A stretch of DNA of 29,843 bases from an uncultured Pseudomonadota bacterium (GCA_946479855.1 CAMLHL010000035.1:1-29843); one strand, 5' to 3'; shown: positions 6,452-16,515, numbered from the stretch's first letter. The notes: a model not told the origin generated them from the letters alone. Program-made: numbers and translations.

Positions 6452-7768
6452 ATGCATCCTCGCCTGACGCTTGCCGAACTGGAAGAGCACCCGCTCCGCC
6501 AGCGCCTGAATAACGAATTCCACGCCCGGCCGCCGGTGCCGCTGGTCGGGGCGATGCTCGTCTCGCATCTGGTCTTCAAGCACAGCGCGACGACCGCGCC
6601 GGAAGAGCGCGACAACCTGCAGAAACTCTGCCAAAGCCAGGTGTGCACCTCGATCGACAGTTCCGACTCGCACCTGATGCTGGAAACCGGCGCCTTCCGC
6701 ATGCGCTGGGAACTGCACACCGAGTTTTCCAGCTACACCTTCTTCCGCCCGCTGGCCAGCGGCGAGGAACTGCACCCCGACGTCACCGCCTTCGACGCCG
6801 TGCATCCCGAATGGCTGTCCGGCATCCCCGGCAAGCTGATCGTCGCCACCCACGTCGAGCTACGGTCGACCGACGAAATCAGTCCGGAATCGATTCTCGC
6901 CAGCCTGACCCCGAATGGCCGCACCATGGTCGCCGCCAAGGTCGCCGACGACGCCGCCTGGATTTTCACCGACTTCAAGATCGACAACGGCTTCTCGCGC
7001 TTCCTCGTCCTCAACGAAGGCATGACCCAGCGCCAGACCGGCCGCACCGTGCAGCGCCTGGTCGAGATCGAGACCTACCGGATGATGGCCCTGCTCGGCC
7101 TGCCGGTCGCCAAGGAAGTCGGCAAGTGGCTGTACTCCGGCGAAAAGCAGCTGGCCGAACTGATGGACCACATCGGCCAGGCCCGCTCGGCCGACGACGA
7201 ACGGGAAGTGCTCGGCGTGCTGTCCACGCTGGCCGCCGAAGTCGAACACTCGGTAGCGCGCACCACCTTCCGCTTCGGCGCCTCGCGCGCCTACCACGGG
7301 CTGGTCATGCAGCGTATCGAGGAACTGCGCGAAACGCGCATCTCCGGCCTGCCCACCTTCTACGAATTCATGCAGCGGCGGCTCCTGCCGGCGATGAACA
7401 CCTGCGAAGCGATCAGCCGCCGCCAGGAAGAACTCTCCGCCCGCGTCGCCCGCAACAGCCAGTTGCTGCGTACCCGCGTCGATATCGAACTGGAGCGCCA
7501 GAACCAGGAACTGCTCGGCCAGATGAACAGCCGCGCCCGCCTGCAACTGCGCCTGCAGGAAACGGTGGAAGGCCTCTCGGTGGTCGTCCTCACCTATTAC
7601 GGCTCGCAACTGGTGCAATACCTGGCCAAGGGGACCAAGGAACTGCATCACCAGAACACCGACGTGATCACGGCGATTTCGATTCCGATCATTGCCGGCT
7701 TGGTGGCGTGGGGGACGAGCCGGATGCGCAAGAAACTGGCGCTGGAAGAAGGCGGAGCCGCGCATTAA
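6452..7768 (+). CDS. DUF3422 family membrane-anchored protein
   Basis: A 438-residue protein of the uncharacterised DUF3422 family found in alpha- and betaproteobacteria. Visible signatures are the N-terminal [17 protein letters not shown], a mixed soluble domain through about residue 230, a long helical coiled-coil region at about 235-400 (many EERQ-rich heptads), and one C-terminal hydrophobic helix ([19 protein letters not shown]) followed by a positively charged tail [10 protein letters not shown], suggesting a C-terminal membrane anchor. ATG 6452 is chosen from the family N-terminus; the frame opens earlier at 6359 inside cbbR. Function is unknown; the family resembles proteins proposed to act at the inner membrane, but nothing in this context defines a role. 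Confidence 0.85.
   Translation: MHPRLTLAELEEHPLRQRLNNEFHARPPVPLVGAMLVSHLVFKHSATTAPEERDNLQKLCQSQVCTSIDSSDSHLMLETGAFRMRWELHTEFSSYTFFRPLASGEELHPDVTAFDAVHPEWLSGIPGKLIVATHVELRSTDEISPESILASLTPNGRTMVAAKVADDAAWIFTDFKIDNGFSRFLVLNEGMTQRQTGRTVQRLVEIETYRMMALLGLPVAKEVGKWLYSGEKQLAELMDHIGQARSADDEREVLGVLSTLAAEVEHSVARTTFRFGASRAYHGLVMQRIEELRETRISGLPTFYEFMQRRLLPAMNTCEAISRRQEELSARVARNSQLLRTRVDIELERQNQELLGQMNSRARLQLRLQETVEGLSVVVLTYYGSQLVQYLAKGTKELHHQNTDVITAISIPIIAGLVAWGTSRMRKKLALEEGGAAH
6860..6872 (-). repeat. Dispersed GTCGACCG element, copy 4 (core only, in DUF3422 gene)
   Basis: An exact CGGTCGACCGTAG on the minus strand. The neighbouring A/T tract is weak (AAAT at 6876-6879) and the second tract is not clear, so this is a core-only copy. 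It encodes L-R-S-T-D in a loop-like part of the protein. Confidence 0.45.
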
Positions 7769-7770
7769 TT

Positions 7771-7776
7771 TATAAT
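7771..7776 (+). promoter_or_regulatory. -10 element of purC promoter
   Basis: A perfect TATAAT immediately after the DUF3422 stop, 27 bases before the purC GTG, followed by a GC-rich GCGCG discriminator. The -35 region overlaps the end of the previous gene and is not recognisable. A GC-rich discriminator suits growth-rate (stringent) control of a purine gene, but that is inference. Confidence 0.6.
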
Positions 7777-7803
7777 GCGCGTTTTGCCTTCGGGAACACC
7801 ATC

Positions 7804-8736
7804 GTGACCGCTCCGCTTTTCGAATCCACCATCACCAGCCTGCCCCTGCTCAACAAGGGCAAGGTCCGCGACATCTACGCCGTCGACGCCGACAAGCTGC
7901 TGATCGTCACCACCGACCGCCTGTCCGCCTTCGACGTCATCCTGCCCGATCCGATTCCGCGCAAGGGCGAAGTGCTGCAGGCCGTGGCCAATTTCTGGTT
8001 CGACAAGCTCGGCCACATCGTCCCGAATCAGCTGACCGGCATCGATCCGGAAACCGTCGTCGCCGCAAACGAGCGCGACCAGGTGCGCGGCCGCGCCGTC
8101 GTCGTCAAGCGCCTGAAGCCGCTGCCGATCGAGGCCGTCGTCCGCGGCTACGTGATCGGTTCCGGCTGGAAGGATTACCAGCAGACCGGTGCCATCTGCG
8201 GCATCGCGCTGCCGGCCGGCCTCAAGATGGCCGCCAAGCTGCCCGCCCCGATCTTCACGCCGGCCACCAAGGCCGCCGTCGGCGACCATGACGAGAACGT
8301 CTCCTTCGCCACCGCCCAGGCCAACTGCGCCGCCGACCTGGCCGAAGCGCTGGCCGGCACCGGCAAGAATGGCGCTGGCCTGGCCGACGAAGCCCGCATT
8401 GCCGCCATCCGCCTCTACGAAGAGGCGGCCGCCTACGCCCGCGGCCGTGGCATCATCATCGCCGACACCAAGTTCGAGTTCGGCATCGACGCCGCCGGCA
8501 CGCTGCACCTGATCGACGAAGCCCTGACCCCGGATTCCTCGCGCTTCTGGCCGGCCGACCAGTACCAGGAAGGCAGCAACCCGCCGTCCTACGACAAGCA
8601 GTACGTCCGCGACTACCTGGAAACCCTGGACTGGGGCAAGGTCGCCCCCGGCCCCAAGCTGCCGGCCGACGTCATCGCCCGGACCAGCGCCAAGTACATC
8701 GAAGCCTACGAAAAGCTCACCGGCAAGACGCTGTAA
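7804..8736 (+). CDS. purC: Phosphoribosylaminoimidazole-succinocarboxamide synthase
   Basis: SAICAR synthase; joins CAIR and aspartate with ATP in the eighth step of de novo purine synthesis. It has the N-terminal ATP-binding block [38 protein letters not shown] and the central [20 protein letters not shown]. Near the C-terminus are [30 protein letters not shown] and the end-signature [12 protein letters not shown]. At 310 residues it is the longer bacterial/yeast-like form rather than the 237-residue E. coli type. GTG at 7804 (MTAPLFEST) is chosen; no nearby ATG gives the family N-terminus. It has its own promoter and a strong terminator, so it is probably monocistronic. Confidence 0.97.
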   Translation: MTAPLFESTITSLPLLNKGKVRDIYAVDADKLLIVTTDRLSAFDVILPDPIPRKGEVLQAVANFWFDKLGHIVPNQLTGIDPETVVAANERDQVRGRAVVVKRLKPLPIEAVVRGYVIGSGWKDYQQTGAICGIALPAGLKMAAKLPAPIFTPATKAAVGDHDENVSFATAQANCAADLAEALAGTGKNGAGLADEARIAAIRLYEEAAAYARGRGIIIADTKFEFGIDAAGTLHLIDEALTPDSSRFWPADQYQEGSNPPSYDKQYVRDYLETLDWGKVAPGPKLPADVIARTSAKYIEAYEKLTGKTL

Positions 8737-8750
8737 GCGACCGTCGCTTC

Positions 8751-8785
8751 AAGCAAAACGCCCGCTTGATGCGGGCGTTTTGCTT
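8751..8785. terminator. Strong bidirectional terminator after purC
   Basis: A perfect 15-base-pair stem, AAGCAAAACGCCCGC (8751-8765) against GCGGGCGTTTTGCTT (8771-8785), with a five-base loop. The A4 and T4 runs inside the arms let it work in both directions, suiting its place between purC and the convergent sensor kinase gene. Confidence 0.9.
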
Positions 8786-8819
8786 GGCCCCGGGAGAGGA
8801 AATGGGAAAACTACGCGGG

Positions 8820-8834
8820 CGATCGCAGCGATCG
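8820..8834. repeat. CGATCGC-A-GCGATCG perfect palindrome
   Basis: Seven-base inverted arms around a single A, in the spacer between the purC terminator and the sensor kinase stop. The rest of the spacer (8786-8965) shows nothing I can assign. The GCGATCGC octamer at 8819-8826 resembles the cyanobacterial HIP1 word, but a single occurrence is not significant. Confidence 0.35.
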
Positions 8835-8965
8835 GAAATTTTGGCTTCGACCCAATGCCTTCCCTCGGGTATTTGCTGCAAGAGACTGCAATCCGGCTGT
8901 CAGCTGCCCTCCGGCCATTCTTGTGGCTGCTTCCTGGTTCGAACTTCCCGGCCACCACGAGCAGC

Positions 8966-11311
8966 TCATCGCATATCAGCGTCAACTTCGTCATGATTGC
9001 TTTGTACCGATAAGTGGTCAGATAGCCTATCGAGCCACTTTAAGAGCGTGCGGTAGAGCCGGTCGGGGTCGACTGGCTTTGAGACAAAGTCATTCATGCC
9101 GGCCGCCAAGCAACGCTCCTCATCTTCGCTGAAGGCATTCGCCGTCATGGCCACGATGGGAATGTCCTTGCCGCCCTCCAGTTGCCGAATGGCCCTGGTC
9201 GCAGTCACCCCATCCATCTTCGGCATCTGCATATCCATCAGAACCAAGGCATAAATCCTCGCCTGGGTACTGCGAATTTTCGATACGGCCTCTTCCCCAT
9301 CGTTGGCCAGATCGCAAACCAAACCGACCTCTCGCAAAATTTCTTGGGCAACCAGCTGGTTGATCTCGTTATCCTCGACCAACAATATCCGGGTTCCAAT
9401 AAAGTTCTGCTTTAGCCGAGCGACGACCTCATTCCCGGGGTTGCTCGCACCATCGACACTTTCACTATCCGTTTTTTTCAAACGCACCGTTATCCAGAAC
9501 TTGCTGCCTTCGCCCAAAACACTTTCGACGCCTGCATCGCCATGCATCAAGTGAGCTAGCCGACGGGTGATCGCCAAGCCGAGACCGGTTCCACCATGGC
9601 TACGTACGGTTGAGGAATCGGCCTGCTCGAATGGATTAAACAATCGACTCATCGCCTCCTGGGAAATGCCGATACCCGTATCAATCACCTCGAAGCGAAT
9701 CGAGAGTGAGTTGTCGTCCTCGCCCTCCTTGATCGCTCGTACAGTGACTGAACCCGCCTTGGTAAATTTAACTGCGTTGCTGACGAGGTTGAGTAGCGCC
9801 TGCGTGAGGCGGGTCACATCTCCCAGCAATTGAGGCGGCAGAAAATCGACTTCCGTCTTGAGTTTTACGCCCTTGGCATTGGCGGCTTCAGCCACCATGG
9901 AGCACACATTGACGGGCAACAGGCGAACATCCACCTTGTCTTCCGATAACTGAAGCTTACCCGCCTCGATTTTTGAGAAATCGAGGATGTCGTTGATGAC
10001 TGCCAGGAGATGTTTGCCGGCAGCCCCGATTTTCTTGAGCTTGTCCGTAGTGTCCGGATCATGTTGCTTTCTGCTCAAGATTTCGGAAAATCCAATGATG
10101 GCATTCATCGGGGTCCGGATTTCGTGACTCATATTGGCCAAGAAATTCCCCTTTGCGATACTGGCAGCTTTTGCTGCCTGCATGGCGCCAGACAGGGCAG
10201 CGGTGCGCTCATTTACCAGCGCCTCCAGATGGTTTCGATGGCGCTCCAACTCGGCTTCCGCTGTCTTTAGTTTTGTCACGTCAACCGCGACACCGGCCCA
10301 CACAGCACCGCCATTCGGCCCCAGCATAGGTGCCGAGCGCACATGTAACCAGACCTTGCCGCCACCGAGCGGATTGAACTGCAACACGCCAGCATACTGT
10401 GTCAGTTCCCGCAAACAGCGGGCCTCGTCTTGCATGTACTGGGCGTAAGAGTCCGGTGCCATCAAATCAAACAATGGCTGGGCATCGATCATCAAGTCCG
10501 CTGGCTTCAGTCCGAGCATTTTCTCTACCCCCGCACTGATGTAACTGAAACCCCGCCTGGTATCGCTTAATTCAAATTGATAAACGAATCCATCCGGCAA
10601 GTTGTCGCCGACGGCGCGCAACTGCCCTTCGCGCTCCCGCAAGTGGGATTCGCTGAGGCGGTAGTCGTATTCGATGCGTTGGGAATTCATGCTGATGAGC
10701 GTCAGGGTCACCAACTGCACCGTCAGTATCTGGGCCATGGCGTAGTAACTGCCAAAGCCCTTCAAGGCTTCGAAAGCCGTGATGATATTTGGATCGCTGA
10801 GTTCCTGGACGATACGGAAGAAATTGAAAGCCCCGTAAACCAGCAGCCATAGCGCCAGCATGACATCGTTCGAACCAAAATAAGGAGGTCGATTGCGTAG
10901 CGTGAGGACTGCCGTCGTAAAGCTGAGGATGCCGGCAAGCGTGCAATAGAGGCTGATACGTACCGCAAGCTGGTTCGGATCAAGGCTATAGTAGCCAAAG
11001 ACGAAAAGGAAAGTCAGCGCGAACAGGGCGTCCCAGCGGTAGCTGACGCTCAATCCGCGAAAAAGCAGCATGCCGCGTAGCAAGAGCAGGAGGCCGCCGA
11101 GCAGCATGCCATTTCGCAATACCACCACTAACCAAGTCTTCGGCAAGACACCCGGCACGAGCATCGCGGCGCCCAAGGCAAGGCATGCGATACCGACTGT
11201 CCAGCAACCGAAGCCAGGGTAAGTCTTGCGCGTGCGTTGGACCACGAACATGATGAGTGCCGCCGCAGAAGAGAGCAGTGCATTGGTACTCAGCAGAGTG
11301 GTTGTATCCAT
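8966..11311 (-). CDS. Hybrid sensor histidine kinase with PAS and receiver domains
   Basis: A 781-residue membrane hybrid kinase. The N-terminus (about 1-210) has six to seven hydrophobic helices forming an integral membrane sensor. A PAS domain follows (about 230-350), then a helical linker. The HisKA box NMSHEIRTPMNAIIGFSE carries phospho-acceptor His396. The HATPase domain has the N box around Asn508/Asn512, DTGIGI at 544-549 and GGTGLGLA at 573-580. The C-terminal receiver has the acidic pair near Asp647, phospho-acceptor Asp693 (LVLMDMQMPKMDG), Thr723 and Lys745. No HPt domain or separate output regulator is nearby, so it must signal to a partner elsewhere. An AGAGAGG site precedes the ATG. 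GC content and codon choice are visibly lower than the neighbours, suggesting transfer. The stimulus is unknown. Confidence 0.92.
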   Translation of the reverse strand: MDTTTLLSTNALLSSAAALIMFVVQRTRKTYPGFGCWTVGIACLALGAAMLVPGVLPKTWLVVVLRNGMLLGGLLLLLRGMLLFRGLSVSYRWDALFALTFLFVFGYYSLDPNQLAVRISLYCTLAGILSFTTAVLTLRNRPPYFGSNDVMLALWLLVYGAFNFFRIVQELSDPNIITAFEALKGFGSYYAMAQILTVQLVTLTLISMNSQRIEYDYRLSESHLREREGQLRAVGDNLPDGFVYQFELSDTRRGFSYISAGVEKMLGLKPADLMIDAQPLFDLMAPDSYAQYMQDEARCLRELTQYAGVLQFNPLGGGKVWLHVRSAPMLGPNGGAVWAGVAVDVTKLKTAEAELERHRNHLEALVNERTAALSGAMQAAKAASIAKGNFLANMSHEIRTPMNAIIGFSEILSRKQHDPDTTDKLKKIGAAGKHLLAVINDILDFSKIEAGKLQLSEDKVDVRLLPVNVCSMVAEAANAKGVKLKTEVDFLPPQLLGDVTRLTQALLNLVSNAVKFTKAGSVTVRAIKEGEDDNSLSIRFEVIDTGIGISQEAMSRLFNPFEQADSSTVRSHGGTGLGLAITRRLAHLMHGDAGVESVLGEGSKFWITVRLKKTDSESVDGASNPGNEVVARLKQNFIGTRILLVEDNEINQLVAQEILREVGLVCDLANDGEEAVSKIRSTQARIYALVLMDMQMPKMDGVTATRAIRQLEGGKDIPIVAMTANAFSEDEERCLAAGMNDFVSKPVDPDRLYRTLLKWLDRLSDHLSVQSNHDEVDADMR

Positions 11312-11583
11312 GTCACGCGCCTCTCTTGTTTCGATTGATGACTCGGCAAGGCTATCTTAATCCTAAAGTCATCTCGGCCCAGGTCAGACGCCCTGTTTGG
11401 AGCTTTCCGACACCTATTTTGTATGCCCTTGGGCTATTTTTCTCCCGCAGAGTTCATCGTCAGAACAGTCATCGCGAACTGGATATGCAAGCGATGGCTG
11501 GTCGCCGATCCGGGTCCTCCCGCAACTGAACCCCACCCCTTCCCCCCGGTCAAATCTCCGTGACCCCGACCAAGGAGGCTGCC

Positions 11584-12360
11584 ATGAAACACAGCATCGA
11601 CCATTTCTCGCCCTCCGGCTTTGTCCTGCCCGGCCTCCGCCAGATCGGCATGGATCGCCCCCTGGCCTGGCTCAAGGCCGGCTGGCATGACCTCAAGGCC
11701 AACCCGCTGCCGTCGCTGGCCTACGGCCTGCTGTTCGCACTGGGCGGCGACCTGATCATCCTCGCCCTGCTCGAAACGCCACATCTGCTGACCGTCTCGA
11801 TCTCCGGCTTCTTCCTCGTCGCGCCGCTGCTCGCCGCCGGACTCTACGAACTGAGCCGCAAAACCGAAGCCGGCGAAAAGATCCTGTTCATCGACTCGCT
11901 CAAATGCTTCGGCCGCAACGGCCAGTCGCTGGCCTTCTTCGGCCTGATCCTGGCCTTGGTCACGTTGATGTGGGAGCGCTTTTCCGCCATCGCTTTCGCC
12001 TTGATCGGCGCCACCTCGGCACCGGCCGCCGGCGTCTATCTGAACGAAATCCTGTTCGACGGCCAGCATCTGGCCTTCACCGCCACCTGGTTGGTGATCG
12101 GTGGCGCGCTGGCGCTGTTCGTCTATGCCCTGGCCGTCGTTTCGGTACCGCTGATGCTCGACCGCGACGCCGACGTGGCGACGGCGATCATGACCAGCCT
12201 GCGCACCTTCGCGCTGAACACCGGCCCGCTGCTGCTGTGGGCGGCCCTGCTCGTCGCCCTGACGCTGTTCGGCTTCGCCACCCTGCTCTTCGGCCTGGTC
12301 GTCATCATGCCGATTCTCGGCCATGCTTCGTGGCATGCCTACCGCGAGCTTGTAGAATAA
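11584..12360 (+). CDS. DUF2189 family integral membrane protein
   Basis: A 258-residue polytopic membrane protein with five or six hydrophobic helices (around residues 45-65, 70-90, 115-140, 165-190, 210-250). It carries typical DUF2189 features: an N-terminal WLKAGWHDLKANPLPSLAYGLLFA, the central GLYELSRKTEAGE loop and a C-terminal GHASWHAYRELV. The start is decided by an excellent AAGGAGG site six bases before ATG 11584; the frame itself opens at 11560. The family has no assigned function; homologues are sometimes labelled as cytochrome c oxidase subunit I-like by weak similarity, which the sequence does not support. It stands alone, divergent from the sensor kinase and closed by its own terminator. 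The 272 bases upstream contain no other gene. Confidence 0.83.
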   Translation: MKHSIDHFSPSGFVLPGLRQIGMDRPLAWLKAGWHDLKANPLPSLAYGLLFALGGDLIILALLETPHLLTVSISGFFLVAPLLAAGLYELSRKTEAGEKILFIDSLKCFGRNGQSLAFFGLILALVTLMWERFSAIAFALIGATSAPAAGVYLNEILFDGQHLAFTATWLVIGGALALFVYALAVVSVPLMLDRDADVATAIMTSLRTFALNTGPLLLWAALLVALTLFGFATLLFGLVVIMPILGHASWHAYRELVE

Positions 12361-12380
12361 GACCTTCCCCTCCTCCAAAC

Positions 12381-12404
12381 GGGCGGCGCAGACCGCCCTT
12401 TTTT
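12381..12404 (+). terminator. Intrinsic terminator after the DUF2189 gene
   Basis: GGGCGG (12381-12386), six-base loop, CCGCCC (12393-12398), then six Ts. It ends only 17 bases before the prlC ATG, so the prlC promoter must overlap it or transcription partly reads through. Confidence 0.9.
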
Positions 12405-12421
12405 AATTGCCCCCGACAACC

Positions 12422-14476
12422 ATGACCGCCACCAATCCCCTGCTCGACTTCTCCGACCTGCCCCGCTTCGACCTGATTCAGCCGGAACACGTCAAACCAG
12501 CCATCGAAGCGCTGCTGACCGAGGGCCGCGCCCTGATCGAGCGCCTGACCGCTGACGCCACGCCGGCCACCTGGGCGGGTTTCGCTGGCGCCCTGTCCGA
12601 CGGCCTGGAGCCGTTCAGTCGCGCCTGGGGCATCGTTGGCCACCTGCACTCGGTCAACGATGTGCCGGCCTGGCGCGAGGCCTATAACGAGATGCTGCCC
12701 GAGGTCTCGCGCTTCTACGCCGAACTCGGCCAGAACCTGAAACTGTTCGAGAAATACAAGGCCCTGCGCGGCAGTGCCGAATACGCCGGCCTGAGCCGCG
12801 AGCAGAAGAAGATCGTCGATAACGAGGTGCGCGATTTCCGCCTCTCCGGCGCCGAACTGCCGGAAGACCAGAAGCCGCGCTTCCAGGCGATCATGGAGGA
12901 ACTGTCGCAACTGTCGGCCAAGTTCGCCGAGAACCTGCTCGACGCGACCAACGCCTTCGCCGAAGTCGTCACCGACGCAGCCCTGCTCGCCGGCCTGCCC
13001 GACGATGCGCTGGAAGCCGCCAAAACCGCGGCCGAGAAGGCCGGCGTCGAGGGCTGGAAATTCACGCTGCACGCGCCCTCCTACGGCCCAGTCATGCAGT
13101 ATGCCGAAAACCGCGAGCTGCGCGCCCGGATGTACCGCGCCTACGCCACCCGCGCCGCCGAATTCGCCGACGGCAGCAGCCAGCCGGCATGGGACAACAC
13201 CCCGGTCATCCAGCGCATGCTGGAGCTGCGCCAGGAAGACGCCAAGATGCTCGGTTTCGCCAACTTCGCCGAAGTCTCGCTGGCCCCCAAGATGGCCGAT
13301 ACGCCGGCCCAGGTGCTCGCCTTCCTACGCGAACTGGCAGCCAAGGCCAAGCCTTTCGCGGAAAAGGATATTGCCGAACTGCGCGCTTTCGCCAAAGACG
13401 AACTGGGCCTGGCCGACTTCCAGCCCTGGTATGCCGCCTACGTTTCGGAAAAGCTGTTGCAGAAACGCTATGCTTTCTCCGAGCAGGAAGTGAAGCAGTA
13501 TTTCACCGAACCCAAGGTGCTCGGCGGCCTGTTCCAGGTCATCGAGAGCCTGTTCAACGTCAGGGTCAAGCCGGACACGGCGCCGGTCTGGCACGAGGAC
13601 GTCAAGTTCTTCCGCCTGGAAGCCCCGAGCGGCGAGCTGGTCGGCCAGTTCTACCTCGACCTCTATGCCCGCGAAACCAAGCGCGGCGGCGCCTGGATGG
13701 ACGAGGCCCGCTCACGGCGGCGCACGGTCACCGGCATCCAGAAGCCGATTGCCTACCTGAACTGCAACTTCGCCCGCCCGGTCGGCGGCAAGCCGGCAAC
13801 TTTCACGCACGACGAAGTAACCACGCTGTTCCACGAAACCGGCCACGGCCTGCACCACCTGCTGACGCGCGGCGAGGAGCTGGGCGTTTCCGGCATCCAC
13901 GGCGTCGAATGGGATGCCGTCGAACTGCCGTCGCAATTCATGGAAAACTACTGCTGGGAATGGAGCGTCGTCGAAGGGATGACGGCCCACGTCGACAGCG
14001 GCGCAACACTGCCGCGCCAGCTGTTCGACAAGATGCTGGCCGCCAAGAACTTCCAGAGCGGCATGATGGCCGTCCGCCAGATCGAGTTCTCGCTGTTCGA
14101 CATGCTGCTGCATTCGGAATTCGACCCGCTGGGCTCGTCGACCGTGATGGACCTGCTCAATACCGTGCGCCAGGAAGTCGCCGTGCTGATCCCGCCGGCG
14201 TGGCACCGTTTCCCGAACAGCTTCTCGCACATCTTTGGCGGCGGCTACGGCGCCGGCTATTTCAGCTACAAGTGGGCGGAAGTGCTCTCGGCCGACGCCT
14301 ATGCCGCTTTTGAAGAGGCCGGCGATCCGTTCGATGCCACGGTCGGCCAGCGCTTCCTCGACGAAATCCTGTCGGTCGGCGGCTCGCGCCCGGCCATCGA
14401 ATCGTTCAAGGCCTTCCGCGGCCGCGAACCGAGCGTCGATGCACTGCTGCGTCATAGCGGTATGATTGCAGCCTAA
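12422..14476 (+). CDS. prlC: Oligopeptidase A (M3 family zinc metallopeptidase)
   Basis: Cytosolic thimet-type oligopeptidase that degrades short peptides, including cleaved signal peptides. The 684 residues match the usual length (E. coli 680). The zinc motif HETGH is at residues 471-475 with a GLHHLLTR continuation, and the third ligand is expected in the downstream GVEWDAVELPSQFMENY block. The C-terminal FSHIFGGGYGAGYFSYKWAEVLSADAY is the conserved M3 substrate-closing segment. ATG 12422 is chosen because it gives the family-like MTATNPLLDFSDLPRFD; the frame opens five codons earlier. It is followed after 24 bases by the DUF4124-glutaredoxin gene, probably the same transcript. Confidence 0.95.
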   Translation: MTATNPLLDFSDLPRFDLIQPEHVKPAIEALLTEGRALIERLTADATPATWAGFAGALSDGLEPFSRAWGIVGHLHSVNDVPAWREAYNEMLPEVSRFYAELGQNLKLFEKYKALRGSAEYAGLSREQKKIVDNEVRDFRLSGAELPEDQKPRFQAIMEELSQLSAKFAENLLDATNAFAEVVTDAALLAGLPDDALEAAKTAAEKAGVEGWKFTLHAPSYGPVMQYAENRELRARMYRAYATRAAEFADGSSQPAWDNTPVIQRMLELRQEDAKMLGFANFAEVSLAPKMADTPAQVLAFLRELAAKAKPFAEKDIAELRAFAKDELGLADFQPWYAAYVSEKLLQKRYAFSEQEVKQYFTEPKVLGGLFQVIESLFNVRVKPDTAPVWHEDVKFFRLEAPSGELVGQFYLDLYARETKRGGAWMDEARSRRRTVTGIQKPIAYLNCNFARPVGGKPATFTHDEVTTLFHETGHGLHHLLTRGEELGVSGIHGVEWDAVELPSQFMENYCWEWSVVEGMTAHVDSGATLPRQLFDKMLAAKNFQSGMMAVRQIEFSLFDMLLHSEFDPLGSSTVMDLLNTVRQEVAVLIPPAWHRFPNSFSHIFGGGYGAGYFSYKWAEVLSADAYAAFEEAGDPFDATVGQRFLDEILSVGGSRPAIESFKAFRGREPSVDALLRHSGMIAA

Positions 14477-14500
14477 GCCGTCCAAGGGGAGAAGAAAAGC

Positions 14501-14976
14501 ATGCGTTACCTGCTGATGCTGTGTCTGGCGCTGTCCAGCGCCTCGGTGCTGGCCGACACTTACCGCTGGTCCGACTCGTCGGGCAAGACGGTCATTTCCG
14601 ACTCGCCGCCGCCCGGCAAGGCCAAGGACCTCGTCAAGACCGGCGACAAGCCCGAAGCCAGCGACGGCCAACCCTACGCCACCAAGAAGGCAGCCGCCGA
14701 TTTCCCGGTCACGCTCTACACCGGGCTCGAGTGTCTCGATCCCTGCATCCACGCCCGCGAGTTGCTCTCCGGGCGCGGCATTCCCTACAGTGAAAAGTTG
14801 TTGCAGAAGCAGGAAGATGCAGACGAGTTAAAGGCACTGGTCGGCGATGCGGTCGTCCCCGTCCTCAAAGTTGGCCGGCAAACGCAGCGGGGCTTTGAAG
14901 CCGGCGCCTGGAACAAGCTGCTCGACCTCGCCGGATACCCCAAAACAGCCCCCAAGTCTACCGCCAAGGCCGCCCA

Positions 14977-14980
<4 letters not shown>
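14501..14980 (+). CDS. Exported DUF4124 and glutaredoxin-like domain protein
   Basis: A 159-residue exported protein. The signal peptide covers about 1-18 (MRYLLMLCLALSSASVLA, cut before DTYRW). Next comes a DUF4124 motif (YRWSDSSGKTVISDSPPP, 21-38), then a glutaredoxin-like domain from about residue 69 (VTLYTGLECLDPCIHARELL). Its two cysteines, Cys78 and Cys82, are separated by three residues rather than the classical CxxC, as is common in this protein family. A conserved VVPVLKVG strand (cis-proline region) follows. A periplasmic thiol-binding or redox role is plausible but unproven. A GGGGAG ribosome site is visible, and the stop overlaps the xthA start as GTGA, implying translational coupling. 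Confidence 0.83.
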
Positions 14981-15741
<761 letters not shown>

Positions 15742-15747
15742 TCCGGC

Positions 15748-16443
15748 ATGAATCCGACGACCAGTGACGCCACGGCCCATCCTACGGTCGACCCGCAAAA
15801 ACTGGCAAAACTGTACCCGGCCCTCGCCGGCCTGCCGGCCGAGCGGCTCGCCGCGCTGGTGTCGCCGCAAGCGGTCATGCACTTGCCGGCCGGCGTCCAG
15901 ATTTTCGCCGAACACCAGCCCTGCCGGGGTTTCCCGCTGCTGCTCGAAGGCCGCATCAAGGTCATCAAGCTGGCCGCCAATGGTCGCGAACTGATGCTTT
16001 ATCGCGTCGCCCCCGGCGGCTCGTGCATCATCAGCTCCAGCTGCCTTCTTGGCCACACCGACTACAACGCCCGCGGTATCGCCGAAACGCCGCTCACCCT
16101 GCTCGCCCTTCCGGTCAGTGATTTCTCCGCCTTGATGCTCGATCATCCGCCCTTCCGCGATTTCGTCTTCCACCTGTTTGCCGAACGCATCGGCGAACTG
16201 ATGCAACTGGTCGAGGAAGTCGCCTTCGCCCGCCTCGACCAGCGCCTGGCCAAACTATTGCTGTCCCGCCAGCAAACAACGATCAACGTCACCCATCAGC
16301 AACTGGCCGACGAACTGGGTAGCGTCCGCGAAATCGTCAGCCGGCTGCTCAAAGGTTTTGCCGCCCAGGGGCTGGTTGCTCTCGGCCGGGAACAATTGAC
16401 CCTCACCGACCGCGAGTCCCTGCAGAAACTCGCCGCTGTGTGA
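15748..16443 (+). CDS. Crp/Fnr family transcriptional regulator
   Basis: A 231-residue regulator. The cyclic-nucleotide-binding-like beta-barrel covers about residues 25-145, a dimerisation helix about 145-170, and a Crp-type helix-turn-helix about 176-210 (NVTHQQLADELGSVREIVSRLLKGF). The FNR-type N-terminal cysteine cluster is absent, so it is not an iron-sulfur FNR. The barrel instead carries Cys59 and a conserved-looking GGSCIISSSCLLG with Cys93 and Cys99. The recognition helix SVREIVSRLL differs from the FNR E--SR pattern only partly. It is immediately upstream of a DUF2892 gene, a common pairing in which the regulator may control its small neighbour. A redox or sulfur signal is speculative. 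Confidence 0.88.
   Translation: MNPTTSDATAHPTVDPQKLAKLYPALAGLPAERLAALVSPQAVMHLPAGVQIFAEHQPCRGFPLLLEGRIKVIKLAANGRELMLYRVAPGGSCIISSSCLLGHTDYNARGIAETPLTLLALPVSDFSALMLDHPPFRDFVFHLFAERIGELMQLVEEVAFARLDQRLAKLLLSRQQTTINVTHQQLADELGSVREIVSRLLKGFAAQGLVALGREQLTLTDRESLQKLAAV
15781..15810 (-). repeat. Dispersed GTCGACCG element, copy 5 (inside Crp/Fnr gene)
   Basis: Minus-strand core GGTCGACC (15786-15793) continuing into GTAGG. The A/T tracts are AAAAA (15797-15801) and AAAA (15807-15810) on the plus strand, ten bases apart start to start. It encodes the non-conserved N-terminal tail (P-T-V-D-P-Q-K-L-A-K, residues 12-21). Confidence 0.68.
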
Positions 16444-16448
16444 CCCAG

Positions 16449-16480
16449 GTTACATACACCATCCTGTCGCACCGTTACAT
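16449..16480. promoter_or_regulatory. GTTACAT direct repeats before the DUF2892 gene
   Basis: GTTACAT occurs at 16449-16455 and 16474-16480, 25 bases apart (about two and a half turns), in the 72-base gap between the Crp/Fnr stop and the DUF2892 start. Tandem sites of this kind often bind a regulator. They do not match the TTGAT-N4-ATCAA FNR or TGTGA-N6-TCACA CRP consensus. Confidence 0.4.
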
Positions 16481-16515
16481 TGGCGCTGTCCAAACAACCT
16501 GACGGAGAACACACC

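Noticed and set aside
8819..8826. GCGATCGC as a cyanobacterial HIP1-like site
   Set aside because: A single octamer in 30 kb is not informative; the organism is not cyanobacterial.
8834..8857. AAATTTTGGC followed by TTCGACCC after purC as a further repeat copy
   Set aside because: The core is too degenerate to call.
9060..9085. GTCGACC with flanking T/A tracts inside the sensor kinase gene, resembling the ubiH copy of the repeat
   Set aside because: It encodes the conserved receiver segment FVSKPVDPDRL, so protein constraint explains it, and GTAG does not follow.
8966..11311. Sensor kinase as part of a complete two-component or defence island
   Set aside because: Neighbours on both sides are ordinary housekeeping or membrane genes with no partner regulator or effector.
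14137..14150. GTCGACCGTGAT in prlC
   Set aside because: Nine-base match only, no A/T tracts; expected occasionally by chance in GC-rich coding DNA.
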